Shown here: positions 1 to 9,336 of the stretch, one piece after another
Layout: each line of letters begins with the position of its first letter
How positions within the stretch are numbered: the stretch's first letter is position 1
NCBI GenBank assembly: GCA_029719485.1
Contig: CP120722.1
Coordinates: forward strand, 248,001 to 312,000
Direction of reading: 5' to 3'
Origin: Kiritimatiellota bacterium B12222
GTDB lineage: Bacteria; Verrucomicrobiota; Kiritimatiellia; SS1-B-03-39; UBA6053
DNA length: 64,000 nucleotides
The notes under the pieces: generated by a model
What the model saw: the letters and a program-made list of their open reading frames with translations, nothing else
Database searches by the model: none
What the model was told of the DNA's origin: nothing
Position numbers and translations under genes: made by a program

Positions 1-1
1 C

Positions 2-715
2 AGTCTCGGAAATTTGTTGGCCGCCCCCATCATCTCGATCAACCTGACGACTGACATTGCGAATGCATTAGAATCAACAGCCCAGGCAGGAGCTCCCGCG
101 GTGATCTCAGACCAGTGGAACAATATCACAGTGACAAATGCGGGTGACGGAAATGCTACCGGCTCCGGAACAAACCTGATCGATAACAGCGGAGCGGCAA
201 CAACCTTGGATTTTGCGGCCAGCAAATTGACTGGCGGAAACACCTACGCAGGAACCTCTTCACCATATGGCTGGACCGGTGATCAACTCACCATGCATAC
301 CGGAAGATTGAGCTATGACATAAAAATGAATGTCACTGAAATTCCCTACGCTCAATACGATATCTACGTCTACCTGTCTGCAGGTGCCAATGGAGGCGCT
401 GTCGCTGCGAATATTTCTCTAACGGGTGACGATTTGGACTCCTCTCATTTCTATTACGCCAACTACGATGGAGGCTATCCCGCCAATAACTATGTCCAAG
501 TCACTTCGACGAATTCTGCTGCGCCCAGCAGTGGGAATTATGTGCTCTTTACCGGAAACACCGGGACGTCTTTCCAACTGAACTACGATTCCACAGCTAC
601 AATTTTTGACAGCTATGTGGCCGGCATTCAAATTGTGGCCATACCCGAACCTTCCAGCTTAGTTCTCATCTCAGTAGGACTTCTCACACTGGTTTCAAGA
701 CGCTACATAAAGTAG
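2..715 (+). CDS. PEP-CTERM exported protein, 5' end cut by window edge
   Basis: The frame is open from the first bases of the window, so the true start lies upstream; the visible residues (about 237) begin in what looks like the end of a signal peptide (LLAAP). The middle is a Ser/Thr/Asn/Gly-rich beta-type sequence with no recognised catalytic motif. The C-terminus is a classic PEP-CTERM sorting signal: IPEPSS, a hydrophobic segment (LVLISVGLLTLVS), then RRYIK. In PEP-CTERM systems an exosortase processes this tail and the protein ends up outside the cell. A strong hairpin follows the stop. The molecular role is unknown; the sorting class is secure. Confidence 0.85.
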   Translation, partial: SLGNLLAAPIISINLTTDIANALESTAQAGAPAVISDQWNNITVTNAGDGNATGSGTNLIDNSGAATTLDFAASKLTGGNTYAGTSSPYGWTGDQLTMHTGRLSYDIKMNVTEIPYAQYDIYVYLSAGANGGAVAANISLTGDDLDSSHFYYANYDGGYPANNYVQVTSTNSAAPSSGNYVLFTGNTGTSFQLNYDSTATIFDSYVAGIQIVAIPEPSSLVLISVGLLTLVSRRYIK

Positions 716-744
716 CTCCCTTCTCCTTTCAATCTTGAAGAACC

Positions 745-784
745 CTCAAAGGCAAAAGCAGCAATGACGCTTTTGCCTTTTGAG
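745..784 (+). terminator. Hairpin terminator after the first PEP-CTERM gene
   Basis: A 15-base left arm (CTCAAAGGCAAAAGC) pairs with a right arm of GCTTTTGCC followed by TTTTGAG, with one extra T, around a 9-base loop. It starts 29 bases after the stop codon. The T tract after the stem is weak, so it may be bidirectional or only partly efficient. The rest of the 316-base gap to the next gene is AT-rich and holds no other clear feature. Confidence 0.6.
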
Positions 785-1031
785 TATTTTACTGCATTTT
801 TGGGATGTCGACTTGGAGTCACGCAATCCCCCACCGTCCAGACTTCAGCCTCTCCCTCTTTGTAAGGACCTCAAGCAAACGCAAAACTCTTCGAAGGCAT
901 TCGCTAAAAAATCATCCCCAAAAGAAAAATTATAAAAGCACATACTCTAGCTGATATATCACATGAATTCCCATTTGATTCGGTAGGCGAGCACAGACAG
1001 GGTCTGTGGTTTGGGATTAGGCTAAATATCT

Positions 1032-1976
1032 ATGAAGTCGAACTCATCTTCAAATCCAAATAGCTTCCCGTCTGCCTCCGCTTCATCTTTATATTCACAT
1101 TTTATTATGACCATATCTCCCCTCGATTTTTTTAAAGGCTCTTTTTTTAAACCTGCGGTTCGATTAATGACCACACTTTCAGGTCTGCTAACCCTTGTCA
1201 TCCTCGTGGGCCTGGCCACCCTGTTTCCCGCCCATCTCGCAGCCCAATCCGAGCTCTTAGAAACAGAAACCGTCGCCACTTCAACAGCGTCTCCATTAGA
1301 GAAAGTAGAGGTCGACTGGTTGGAACAAATTCAGGCGGGGGGATTAACCATGTTGATCTTAGCCGTGGTCTCACTGTTCGCACTGGCATTTACAGTGGAA
1401 CGGGCATTCGTGATTCGGCGCAAATATTTTTGTCCACGCGACTTATCAGAACAAGCGCGTACCCTGATTGCTCATAGAGATTTTGATGCCTTGTACGTCC
1501 TGGGAAAAAAGTATCCCAGTACCCTGGGGCGAATCATTTGCTTTCTGGTGGAACATCGTGACAATGAGTACAGCAAAGTATCCGCCATGGCCGAAAACTT
1601 AGGTGCACGGGAAATTATTGATCAGGAAGAACGCACCTTCCCTCTCGCAGTCGTAGCCGCAGTGGCACCGCTATTGGGATTGTTGGGGACCATGATCGGA
1701 ATGATCGAAGCCTTTCAGTTGGTGTCCATTTACGGGGACGAAGGAGGCGCCTCCATGTTGGCAGGTTCAATCGCCAAAGCCCTCATCACCACCGCAGCCG
1801 GTCTCTCCCTCGCCATTCCAGCCATCGGCGCTTTCCATTATTTCAAACATAAGGTTCACAAAATTGGCGTTCAGCTCGATACCTCATTGGAAGAGTTGCT
1901 CACCGGATTATTTCTGGAAAAAGCAGAACTCAATTCTGAAGCCCAAACGGAAATCGCGTCGGACACGGACGCATGA
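1032..1976 (+). CDS. MotA/TolQ/ExbB proton channel family protein
   Basis: Inner-membrane channel subunit of a proton-driven energy-transducing complex of the ExbB/TolQ type. Hydrophobic stretches: residues 50-70 (signal-like, ending LAAQ), 103-122, 205-230 and 249-268. The stretch AVAPLLGLLGTMIGMIEAF (about 210-228) is the family hallmark. The extra N-terminal segment before TM1 is seen in the long ExbB forms with a periplasmic domain. The start is uncertain: the first 25 residues are Ser-rich and look unnatural, and Met26 (1107) or Met46 (1167) are good alternatives; none has a clear ribosome site. The stop overlaps the next start by 4 bases (ATGA), giving an operon of four genes to 4786. 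Confidence 0.9.
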   Translation: MKSNSSSNPNSFPSASASSLYSHFIMTISPLDFFKGSFFKPAVRLMTTLSGLLTLVILVGLATLFPAHLAAQSELLETETVATSTASPLEKVEVDWLEQIQAGGLTMLILAVVSLFALAFTVERAFVIRRKYFCPRDLSEQARTLIAHRDFDALYVLGKKYPSTLGRIICFLVEHRDNEYSKVSAMAENLGAREIIDQEERTFPLAVVAAVAPLLGLLGTMIGMIEAFQLVSIYGDEGGASMLAGSIAKALITTAAGLSLAIPAIGAFHYFKHKVHKIGVQLDTSLEELLTGLFLEKAELNSEAQTEIASDTDA

Positions 1977-2434
1977 TTCTTTCCCGAAAAAGAGAATCAA
2001 ACGCGGAGGTGCCTCTTTCTCCTTTGATTGACTGCGTGTTTTTGTTGCTGATTTTTTTCTTGGTCACCACCATGTTGAAAAAAACAGAAAAACAAATTCC
2101 GATCCAACTTCCTTCACCTGACCTCGCATTGGCCATGACCTCCGATGATGAAGTCACCACCTTGGGGGTCGATCGCGACGGCGGCGTCTATCTGGGTAAA
2201 CGAGGAACTGATAGCGCACAAATGATCACCTACAGTCCTTTGCCTGATTTAGCGGGCTATCTACAGACCTTGGCAGCAACTGAAGGCCCCGCCACACCTA
2301 TTCAATTGGCAGTAGACCGCCTTACCGAAACGCAAGTCGTGGTGAATTTATTGGACACCTTTCAGGTGCAGGGATTTCAGCACGTTTTCGTACGTATCCG
2401 CGCAGGCGCTCCGGGGGACCCCAGCCAATTATGA
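1973..2434 (+). CDS. ExbD/TolR family biopolymer transport protein (first copy)
   Basis: A 153-residue single-pass protein: short cytoplasmic head (EVPLSPLIDCVFLLLIFFLVTTM) holding the conserved pore Asp (LIDCVF), then a periplasmic domain. This is the ExbD/TolR plan, in which the Asp takes part in proton flow through the ExbB channel. It overlaps both the ExbB-like gene upstream and a second ExbD-like gene downstream by ATGA junctions, so translation is probably coupled. Confidence 0.92.
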   Translation: MILSRKRESNAEVPLSPLIDCVFLLLIFFLVTTMLKKTEKQIPIQLPSPDLALAMTSDDEVTTLGVDRDGGVYLGKRGTDSAQMITYSPLPDLAGYLQTLAATEGPATPIQLAVDRLTETQVVVNLLDTFQVQGFQHVFVRIRAGAPGDPSQL

Positions 2435-2847
2435 GTATGTTAAAAAAAACCAAAGCGGAGGCCGAGGTTTCTCTTTCTCCACTGATCGATGCGGTGTTCT
2501 TACTCCTGATTTTCTTTCTGGTCGCAACCATGATCAAAAAGGAAGACAAAGATATTGATATTGAATTGCCGGTTTCCACATCCGCTCTCAAAGTCAAACC
2601 CGATGACCGAGTCGTGGTCATTGGCATTGATGCAACAGACGGCTTATATCTGGACGGCACCCCTACTTCACTCACAGAATTAATGTTAAACCTGCGGGAA
2701 CTTTCAGCCACTGAACCCGAACGACGCATCCGCCTGGATGCCGACCGCTCCACCCCTTTCCATCGCGTCGTCGAAGTGCTGGACATGTTGCAATTCAGGG
2801 GTCTTTTTAACGTAGGCATTCGTACATATGATGAACACTACAACTGA
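2431..2847 (+). CDS. ExbD/TolR family biopolymer transport protein (second copy)
   Basis: 138 residues with the same layout as the preceding gene (SLSPLIDAVFLLLIFFLVAT, pore Asp in LIDAVF), but the periplasmic part has diverged, so it is an old duplicate rather than a recent one. Tandem exbD genes are common in PVC and Bacteroidota ExbB operons, where they may form mixed dimers in the channel. The reading frame overlaps the next gene by 20 bases. Confidence 0.92.
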   Translation: MSMLKKTKAEAEVSLSPLIDAVFLLLIFFLVATMIKKEDKDIDIELPVSTSALKVKPDDRVVVIGIDATDGLYLDGTPTSLTELMLNLRELSATEPERRIRLDADRSTPFHRVVEVLDMLQFRGLFNVGIRTYDEHYN

Positions 2848-4786
2848 TAACGAAAAAAGGCTCCGCCGGATTCGAATCGTCGCATGGGGCATCGCCCTCG
2901 GCATTCAAACCGTGGCCATTCTGATTTTTGTACTCAATGAAAATCTGCACAAACAAACCCTGTGGTTGAACCGTGAGGAAAATGATCAGCGGGTCTCAGA
3001 CGTTCGGGAACGCTCTCGTAATCGGGAACAACAACAAGCAAAAAAACGGGAGCAGACGCCTTTGGCAAAACAGGATGCGCAAGCCCTTCAAGCCCGGGAA
3101 GATCAAAAGCGACAAACCCAAGCAGAGAAGCGTTTGGATCGCATGGCGACTTCTTATGAAAAAATAAAGGCGCATGAAAAGGAACAACTCGAGGTCCTCA
3201 AACAACAGACACTTCAAAAGTTCAAAAATAGAGAGGATAAAAATTTTCAACGCTTAACCCGTCGTCTAAAATTCGAAGCTAAAAAGCTAGATCAGATGGC
3301 CAAAGCAGACGAGATGTCCGAAGAAATTCAAACCCAACTCAAAAAAGTTCTCGAATCGACTCTCCTCGCTGAAAAAGAGGCCCCCACCCCAGATCAAATG
3401 ATAGAGGAGTCACAAGGTCGAAATGATATGCAGGACGCCGCAAAAGATCTACAAGCCGAAGTGGACACCCTTAGTCGTAAATTGGAAGCGTCTGAAAAGC
3501 CCATAAATGAAGAGATGGAAAAACTTTTGGGAAGAATGCAGGACGATTCACAACGCTTCTCCGAATTGGCGGAAGAGATAGCGGCATTGCCAGTAGGCTC
3601 CTCAAAGGTTGCAGAACATCTCGCCGAAACACCCGCCTCCGTAGAAGACAGCGCGCTGATGCAACAGCTGGCTCGAAAAGATCAACTCAGCACCGATGAA
3701 CTATATGATACCGCAGTAGCCTTGGAAAAAAAACTAACCCAGCGCTATGAAAATGCCCAGGCCGCGACCTTAGCCGCCTTGAGAAAAAAAACATTTACCG
3801 AAGCCAAAGATAAGTTGGCAACTACGGGCACCTCTGACCGTCCCGAGCTGGGGAAAGAGCTACGGGATCAAACCGTTAACACCGTGGGCGATCTCAATAA
3901 ATACCGCGACACCCTTGATCGCACCGTTTCGGAAATGGAAAATATGAGTGCGCGTGCCCAAAACCGCATGCGCCAGGTGGATCCACAGCACACGTCCACC
4001 GCAAAACCCAAAGCCTCTCAACCATCTCCGGGGCGTGATATTGCATCGTTGGACATGCAACGAAAACAAAAGCTGATGTCAGTGTCTCATCAGCAACGAA
4101 GTAAGTCTCTTGATTTAACAGGATTGATGGGGGGAGCAAATAGTTCATCTGAAAACGGCGATGCGTCTTCAGGTCAAAGCGGACAAGTGAAGGCACTACC
4201 GAAAAGTGAATTATCAGAAAAAATCGTGGTGGCCAGAGCTTTACCGGGTCGCCGATTCACAGACGAGGCCTTGCGCAAGGGTTGGTTGTATATCGATACC
4301 TGGTATATCATTGGCCCCTGGGATTTACGGGAATATAAATCGACAGTGCTCCCACCCGAAACCGAGATTGATCTCGATGCCGTTTATACCAACGGCAAAT
4401 CTGGTCGCATACGTCTGGCGCGTAGCCATAAACTGATAGACGTTGACGGAAAACTTCAGTGGCGCTTTCATCAATCCGACAAATTATTCGTACGTCCGCC
4501 GATCGAAACCGGTGACGCCATCTATTTCGCTTACACCGAACTTTATTTTGATCAACAACGGGATATTCTGGTCGCGATTGGAATTGATGATAATTCCAAA
4601 GTCTGGATCAATGATCAGGTAATCTGGAGCTCCAATGTAAACACCTGGGAATTGGGGACCTCTTTACGAAAAGTAACCTTTCGTAAAGGTTACAACCGGG
4701 TGTTAATCCGCATGGAAAACGGAGCCCCTCTGATGGACTTTTCTCTGGTGCTCTGCCCTCCGGAAGCCCTACCGGATGAGGGATGA
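2828..4786 (+). CDS. Membrane-anchored coiled-coil protein with C-terminal PA14-like beta domain
   Basis: 652 residues (Met1 or Met2). A single N-terminal membrane segment (about 15-37, IVAWGIALGIQTVAILIFVL) is followed by 300-plus residues rich in Glu, Lys, Gln and Arg with heptad character, which predicts a long periplasmic coiled coil. A Ser/Gly-rich linker (about 425-460) leads to a globular end (about 470-645). There GWLYIDTWYIIGPWDL, DNSKVWINDQVIW and GYNRVLIRMENG recall PA14/beta-sandwich sugar-binding modules. It closes the ExbB-ExbD-ExbD operon where a TonB or TolA gene is often found, and TolA is also a TM plus long helix plus C-terminal domain. A TolA/TonB-like transducer is an inference from plan and position; no TonB box-binding fold is recognised. 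Confidence 0.6.
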   Translation: MMNTTTDNEKRLRRIRIVAWGIALGIQTVAILIFVLNENLHKQTLWLNREENDQRVSDVRERSRNREQQQAKKREQTPLAKQDAQALQAREDQKRQTQAEKRLDRMATSYEKIKAHEKEQLEVLKQQTLQKFKNREDKNFQRLTRRLKFEAKKLDQMAKADEMSEEIQTQLKKVLESTLLAEKEAPTPDQMIEESQGRNDMQDAAKDLQAEVDTLSRKLEASEKPINEEMEKLLGRMQDDSQRFSELAEEIAALPVGSSKVAEHLAETPASVEDSALMQQLARKDQLSTDELYDTAVALEKKLTQRYENAQAATLAALRKKTFTEAKDKLATTGTSDRPELGKELRDQTVNTVGDLNKYRDTLDRTVSEMENMSARAQNRMRQVDPQHTSTAKPKASQPSPGRDIASLDMQRKQKLMSVSHQQRSKSLDLTGLMGGANSSSENGDASSGQSGQVKALPKSELSEKIVVARALPGRRFTDEALRKGWLYIDTWYIIGPWDLREYKSTVLPPETEIDLDAVYTNGKSGRIRLARSHKLIDVDGKLQWRFHQSDKLFVRPPIETGDAIYFAYTELYFDQQRDILVAIGIDDNSKVWINDQVIWSSNVNTWELGTSLRKVTFRKGYNRVLIRMENGAPLMDFSLVLCPPEALPDEG

Positions 4787-4847
4787 TTATCCTGAGATAA
4801 TGACGCTGTCGTAGACAGCCTCATCAATTACACCGCCTCCGCATAAT

Positions 4848-5556
4848 ATGGGTTGTGTGACTCAGCTACAAAGTAGCGGCCCTAACCCAGCCTGGGGTGC
4901 AACCCCAGGTCTTGGTCTTATAAAAAAAGAATAGCGCTGTAAGCGCGGCCCCATAAAAACCAACCTGTTGAGGATATAGGGTCACCCCTACAGGGTTTTC
5001 CTTGTGATACCCTCTTTCCATGGGTTTCACCCATGGCTGGTTTAGGGTCACTGCCTTGCAGTTCATTTCTAAAACCATAGATCTCACCTCATCAATCAAC
5101 CCTCAGAATGAGCCCTATAAAACTCAACACCACCGAATAAAATGGGTTGTGTGATTCAGCTACAAAGTAGCGGCCCCAAACCAGCCTGGGGTGCAACCCC
5201 AGGTATTGGTCTTATAAAAAAAGAATAGCGCTGTAAGCGCGGCCCCATAAAAACCAACCTTTTGAGACTATAGGGTCACCCCTACAGGGTTTTCCTTGTG
5301 ACACCCTCTTTCCATGGGTTTCACCCATGGCTGGTTTAGGGTCACTGCCTTGCAGTTCATTTCGAAAAAACCATACATCTCACCTCACCAATCAACCCTC
5401 AGAATGAGCCCTATAAAACTCAACACCACCGAATAAAATGGGTTGTGTGATTCAGCTACAAAGTAGCGGCCCCAAACCAGCCTGGAGTGCAACCCCAGGT
5501 CTTGGTCTTATAAAAAAAGAATAGCGCTGAAAGCGCGGCCCCATAAAAACTAACTT
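4848..5556 (+). repeat. Three tandem 295-bp repeats rich in 3-base-loop palindromes
   Basis: Copies start at 4848, 5143 and 5438 (period exactly 295); the third stops after about 115 bases. Copies differ at only a few positions. Each unit contains small perfect hairpins with 3-base loops: CCTGGGGT-gca-ACCCCAGG, GCGCT-gta-AGCGC and CCATGGGT-ttc-ACCCATGG. A similar hairpin, GCTGTC-gta-GACAGC, lies just before at 4805-4819. No protein is encoded. The array fills the gap between two convergent genes, a typical place for REP-like elements. Confidence 0.9.
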
Positions 5557-5595
5557 TTTAAAATGAACGAAAATGAGCGCTAAAGAAAACCGGTA

Positions 5596-7482
5596 TTACA
5601 ACAGTTTTTGCAAACGCGCCTGTAAGCGGGCAATACCCAACTTCCGGTCACTGCGGTACCACTCTTTCCAGATTCCAACTTCTCCGTCTTTAAAAGAGGC
5701 CAAGCAAACAGAAAGCGCTTCGGCCGCCACGGCATAATCCGGTGGCATTGCCGAAATCTCTTTTAAGCACCGATAAAGTCCCAGCAGAATGCCCGTTTGG
5801 GCCACCAGATTTACGGAATAGAAACTCTGCCAACGTGGCGCCGGGGTATAGGACTTCAGATCCTCACGTAACTCTTCCAATCGGGGGATCGCGGCTAACA
5901 ACAACGGTCGATAGTGATAAAATTCTTCGGCCATGGACCCAGTGACCGGCAGTCCCATCTCCGCGTGACGAATAAAACTGTCGATATAGATGCGGGCACT
6001 GCCATCATAAAAATTCCAACCGGGTTTCATTTCCGGTAGTGCGTCAAACAAAGCTTCATAAAAAGGCGTCCATTCCGCTGGCGCCCAGTGGCGGAGATAG
6101 TTTGGGGTATCCAACGATTGGGGTTTCCAAACTTGATCCATCCACACGGAGATGCCCAACAGATGTTCGCGGATATTGCTGACGTTAAGAATCGCGTAGT
6201 CAGTATCGCCACGGTCAGCGACTTCCTTGGCCACTCGTGCTGGTTTTTCGGGATGCGGACCCTGGGCAAGATGCGGACCAAAGGGCCAGACCGCCACATG
6301 ATAGTACACCCCATATTTGCGTTGCGGCTCCCTGGGCAGACTTTTGAAATCTTCCTGCATTTCCTGAGTACGGCCATTATCGGCAAACACACAAATCACC
6401 GACTCCGGGAGATGGAGATCGCCAGAGCGAATCAGTTCTACCCCTTCCTGCCACAAAGTCATGGTCGACAAAGGCTGCGGACGAGCATCCACTTCTGCAA
6501 TAATTTCCAACTGATCGGTCAAAGCTTGAGAGTACAAAGAGGCTGCCGCTTCACGCGCTTCGGGATCGTGATCCCACAGCGGACGGTCACCGCGTCCGCG
6601 GAGACCCACCTGCCAGATGACCCGCTCTCCCGCCACCGCGTACCATCGTTCCGCATAGGCCCGCCAGCAGGTACGCATGGCATCCGGATCCTGTCTATAG
6701 GAGAAAGGAGGATTCTTTTCCTCTTCTCCATTTTCCGCCCACCAGGTTTCGTAGGCAAAATGGGCGACCCCTAAAGGTTCCACATGGTGTTGCGAGACAT
6801 ACAGTCCCCGTCGAACCGCCGCCCGAATCATATCCGCCTCGGGTTCATTCATGATGTCGAGGAAGGAGGAGGGGATAATCAAATTTGCGCGCATCCGCAA
6901 TGCGGTCTCGAAGACCTTTTCCATCAGGGATAAAGGAGGTACCGCGGTGTAATAGTAGAGCAGGCGCGAGTCGTAGTTGTCCGGTACTTCATCGGACAAC
7001 GTTTCCGCCTGTGCGCGCCCCGGCCAGTTCATGAAGCGTGAGCCCGCCGGTTCTTTCCAACCCGCCAGTAAATCTTCGTCGTTCAGAAACCATCCGCGGA
7101 TTTTAAAAACGGGAGCTGCCGATTCGATGCGTCCCCGGGGCAACTCTAATTTCTCCAGAGCCTCCGGGGAAAGATCTTTCCAAAATCCGCAAGGGTCTAC
7201 GCCCAAAAAGCGATGGGAAAATTCATACAAACCGTAGATCGCACCCAACTCATCTCCACCGGAAATTTCGACCCGCTCTCCGATGTCGATACGGAAAACT
7301 TCAGAAGGAAGTTCCGAATTAATGGCCACCGTAAATAGACCGGAGGCATCACTCAACTCAGGACGAACGCCCAGCACAGCTTCGATATCCCGCGCCACAT
7401 CCGCCATGGCCGCCCGAATGCCGGGGGTAGAATGAATTAAATGTACTGCGAAAGAATCAGGAGAGAGGATTAAGGTTTCCAC
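5596..7482 (-). CDS. GH115-like glycoside hydrolase (alpha-glucuronidase family)
   Basis: 628 residues, GTG start. The N-terminal alpha/beta domain (about 15-130, including DELGAIYGLYEFSHRFLGVDP) and the sequence IRGWFLNDEDLL match the GH115 pattern, where a similar NDED stretch opens the barrel. NVSNIREHLLGISVWMDQVW later corresponds to the region that in GH115 reads like NVGDLKP. Known GH115 enzymes remove 4-O-methyl-glucuronic acid from xylan. Those are usually 800-1000 residues and exported; this one has no signal peptide and lacks the C-terminal region, so it may act inside the cell or be a divergent subfamily. It starts 15 bases after the stop of a PEP-CTERM gene, so the two probably form an operon. 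Confidence 0.75.
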   Translation of the reverse strand: METLILSPDSFAVHLIHSTPGIRAAMADVARDIEAVLGVRPELSDASGLFTVAINSELPSEVFRIDIGERVEISGGDELGAIYGLYEFSHRFLGVDPCGFWKDLSPEALEKLELPRGRIESAAPVFKIRGWFLNDEDLLAGWKEPAGSRFMNWPGRAQAETLSDEVPDNYDSRLLYYYTAVPPLSLMEKVFETALRMRANLIIPSSFLDIMNEPEADMIRAAVRRGLYVSQHHVEPLGVAHFAYETWWAENGEEEKNPPFSYRQDPDAMRTCWRAYAERWYAVAGERVIWQVGLRGRGDRPLWDHDPEAREAAASLYSQALTDQLEIIAEVDARPQPLSTMTLWQEGVELIRSGDLHLPESVICVFADNGRTQEMQEDFKSLPREPQRKYGVYYHVAVWPFGPHLAQGPHPEKPARVAKEVADRGDTDYAILNVSNIREHLLGISVWMDQVWKPQSLDTPNYLRHWAPAEWTPFYEALFDALPEMKPGWNFYDGSARIYIDSFIRHAEMGLPVTGSMAEEFYHYRPLLLAAIPRLEELREDLKSYTPAPRWQSFYSVNLVAQTGILLGLYRCLKEISAMPPDYAVAAEALSVCLASFKDGEVGIWKEWYRSDRKLGIARLQARLQKLL

Positions 7483-7497
7483 GTCTCAGCCTAGCCC

Positions 7498-8361
7498 TTA
7501 GCGGCGACGCCGGAACAAACCACATGTCGCCAAGGCGCCCAACATCAGAACCACCGTACTGGGTTCGGGGATAGCCATCAATTCACTTTCAGAAAGCAAT
7601 CCAGAAGAAAATCGTACTTCATCCACCACACCATCGAAGATATTTCCGTTTCCACTGATCTGATTCCCGATTCTAAATTGAGCATCACTGTTGTGTATAG
7701 AGGTCAAACTGTGAGTGGCGTTTGAGGACAACAACGCCCCACCATCCGTCAAATTCTGGAGGTAGAATGTGATACCGTCAGCGGACGTATCCGTCATATC
7801 CACCACCACCGCAGCGAAGTAATCTTTGTCTTCATCGATAGCCCAGGGTGAATCAATTACTTCCGTATGGCCCGCTCCGGTTTGACCGTCATTACTGAAC
7901 GCCACTTGCAAAAGTTTAGATGTTCTATGGATGCCCAAGAACCAGCCCCGATCATTGCTGCCTGAATCAAAATGAGAAACCATGATACTCGAACTTGCGT
8001 CGGAAATATCAGCCGCATTGAAATAAAGTTCTAAAGAAAAGGCTGACTGTGTCCAATCATCACTATCAGACGCACTCAGATACTTACTACCCGTGAGGTT
8101 TGCCAAATCGACATTGCTCGCCGACGTGAGCGGTATAGGATTCGAGAAGGTTGAGCCATTCCCTGTAGCCGGAATCTCAGCCTGAACTGCACTGGCTTCA
8201 GCAGTCAGATTATGACCATTTCCACTGGAGTCATTGAGGAACCCGGGTGAATCTTCGAAGCGCCAATAGCCGAGGGTGGCCGCTTGGGCGGAGGAAAGAA
8301 GAGCGGTTAATCCAACGAGACCGAGGATCAAGGCAGTGCGGAGAGATGTTGTTGTATTCAT
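7498..8361 (-). CDS. LamG-type PEP-CTERM protein
   Basis: 287 residues. Signal peptide about 1-27 (LILGLVGLTALLSSAQAA), then a concanavalin-like/LamG fold suggested by GYWRFEDSPG, the internal FSLELYFNA and the final FDGVVDEVRFSSGLLSESEL. The last part is a canonical PEP-CTERM tail: IPEPST, hydrophobic stretch, RRRR. The signal peptide is nearly the same as that of the neighbouring 8434-9336 gene, so they are paralogs. It is cotranscribed with the GH115-like gene. A likely role is surface binding or display of carbohydrate; unproven. Confidence 0.9.
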   Translation of the reverse strand: MNTTTSLRTALILGLVGLTALLSSAQAATLGYWRFEDSPGFLNDSSGNGHNLTAEASAVQAEIPATGNGSTFSNPIPLTSASNVDLANLTGSKYLSASDSDDWTQSAFSLELYFNAADISDASSSIMVSHFDSGSNDRGWFLGIHRTSKLLQVAFSNDGQTGAGHTEVIDSPWAIDEDKDYFAAVVVDMTDTSADGITFYLQNLTDGGALLSSNATHSLTSIHNSDAQFRIGNQISGNGNIFDGVVDEVRFSSGLLSESELMAIPEPSTVVLMLGALATCGLFRRRR

Positions 8362-8405
8362 GATCTATTTATAGCATTGGGGTTACGCGATGTACATCGT
8401 CTGAA
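8362..8405 (-). promoter_or_regulatory. Promoter with TGTACATC operator-like block, possibly leaderless
   Basis: Reading on the minus strand, a TATAAAT -10 box (8368-8374) ends only 6 bases before the ATG, and no ribosome site is present. A perfect 12-base palindrome CGATGTACATCG sits at 8388-8399, near the -35 position. The same arrangement occurs upstream of the paralogous gene starting at 9336. Transcription from this box would begin at or next to the start codon. Confidence 0.5.
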
Positions 8406-8433
8406 AGCGATGATAATAATCTGAAATAGATAT

Positions 8434-9336
8434 TCATACAGATTCTTTGCCATGTAAGCGCTTCCGCCCGCGTAGACCGAAGACCAGCGCGAGACCCGCA
8501 AAAGAAAATAGCGACAGGGTGGAGGATTCGGGAATGGCGATCAGCAGTTCCGAAGAGCTCAGTACCGTATCCGAAATCTTCACTTCATCGATATCCCCGG
8601 TAAATTTGCCCCCAATGTTGGTGTTTCCGGTTCCGCTGATTCTGAACTTTGCTGAACTATCAAACACTTTATTCATGGTTGAGCTACCGATTGTGGACAT
8701 TAACGTTCCGCCATTGGTTAAATCCTGATAATAGAAGGTCACATCATTTGTCCCCGTGCTCCCGTCAAAGCTAAAAGCGATGTAATAGTCTACGCCGGTT
8801 GTGAGGGTCAAGCCTAGCGGAAGCAGGGTGGTGGGGTTATCCCCATCAGGACTTACCAACAGATACATTTCATTTGCGCCTGCGGATAAGGTCCCATTAC
8901 TATCCGCAATCCCTAAGCCCCAGCTACGATCCCCATTATTTGCATCGTACTGACTCATCACATACTGGGTGTTGCTACTGGTACTCCCTAAATTGATATA
9001 CGCTTCGGCCGTAAAACTTCCCAACCCGGATGCACCAAAAGGATCGGCGACTGACAGGCTCCCTGAACCATTGAACGAAGCCATGGACCCGTTGCTATCG
9101 CCGGTTTGGGGAATGGGGCTACTAAATTCACTTCCATTCCCTGAAACAGGGATAGCTTCTTTAGTTGCGCCGGTAATTACACTTAACGTATTTCCGTTCC
9201 CCGAAGAATCCGTCAGTACATCGTCTTCAAACCGCCAATAGCCAATCGTCGCGGCTTGGGCGGTGGAAAGAAAGGCGGTCAGTCCAACGAGACCGAGTAT
9301 CAAGGCAGTAGAGGAAGATGATTTCGTGTTTTTCAT
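8434..9336 (-). CDS. LamG-type exported protein with altered sorting motif (PES instead of PEP)
   Basis: 300 residues, paralog of the following gene: same signal peptide (LILGLVGLTAFLSTAQAA), GYWRFEDD opening, LamG-like middle and FTGDIDEVKISDTVLSSSEL close. The tail reads IPESSTLSLFSFAGLALVFGLRGRKRLHGKESV in pieces: the usual Pro-Glu-Pro is Pro-Glu-Ser, and ten residues follow the basic cluster. In known systems the PEP triplet is the exosortase recognition core, so sorting may be impaired or handled by another enzyme. It shares an upstream control block with 7498-8361. Confidence 0.85.
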   Translation of the reverse strand: MKNTKSSSSTALILGLVGLTAFLSTAQAATIGYWRFEDDVLTDSSGNGNTLSVITGATKEAIPVSGNGSEFSSPIPQTGDSNGSMASFNGSGSLSVADPFGASGLGSFTAEAYINLGSTSSNTQYVMSQYDANNGDRSWGLGIADSNGTLSAGANEMYLLVSPDGDNPTTLLPLGLTLTTGVDYYIAFSFDGSTGTNDVTFYYQDLTNGGTLMSTIGSSTMNKVFDSSAKFRISGTGNTNIGGKFTGDIDEVKISDTVLSSSELLIAIPESSTLSLFSFAGLALVFGLRGRKRLHGKESV

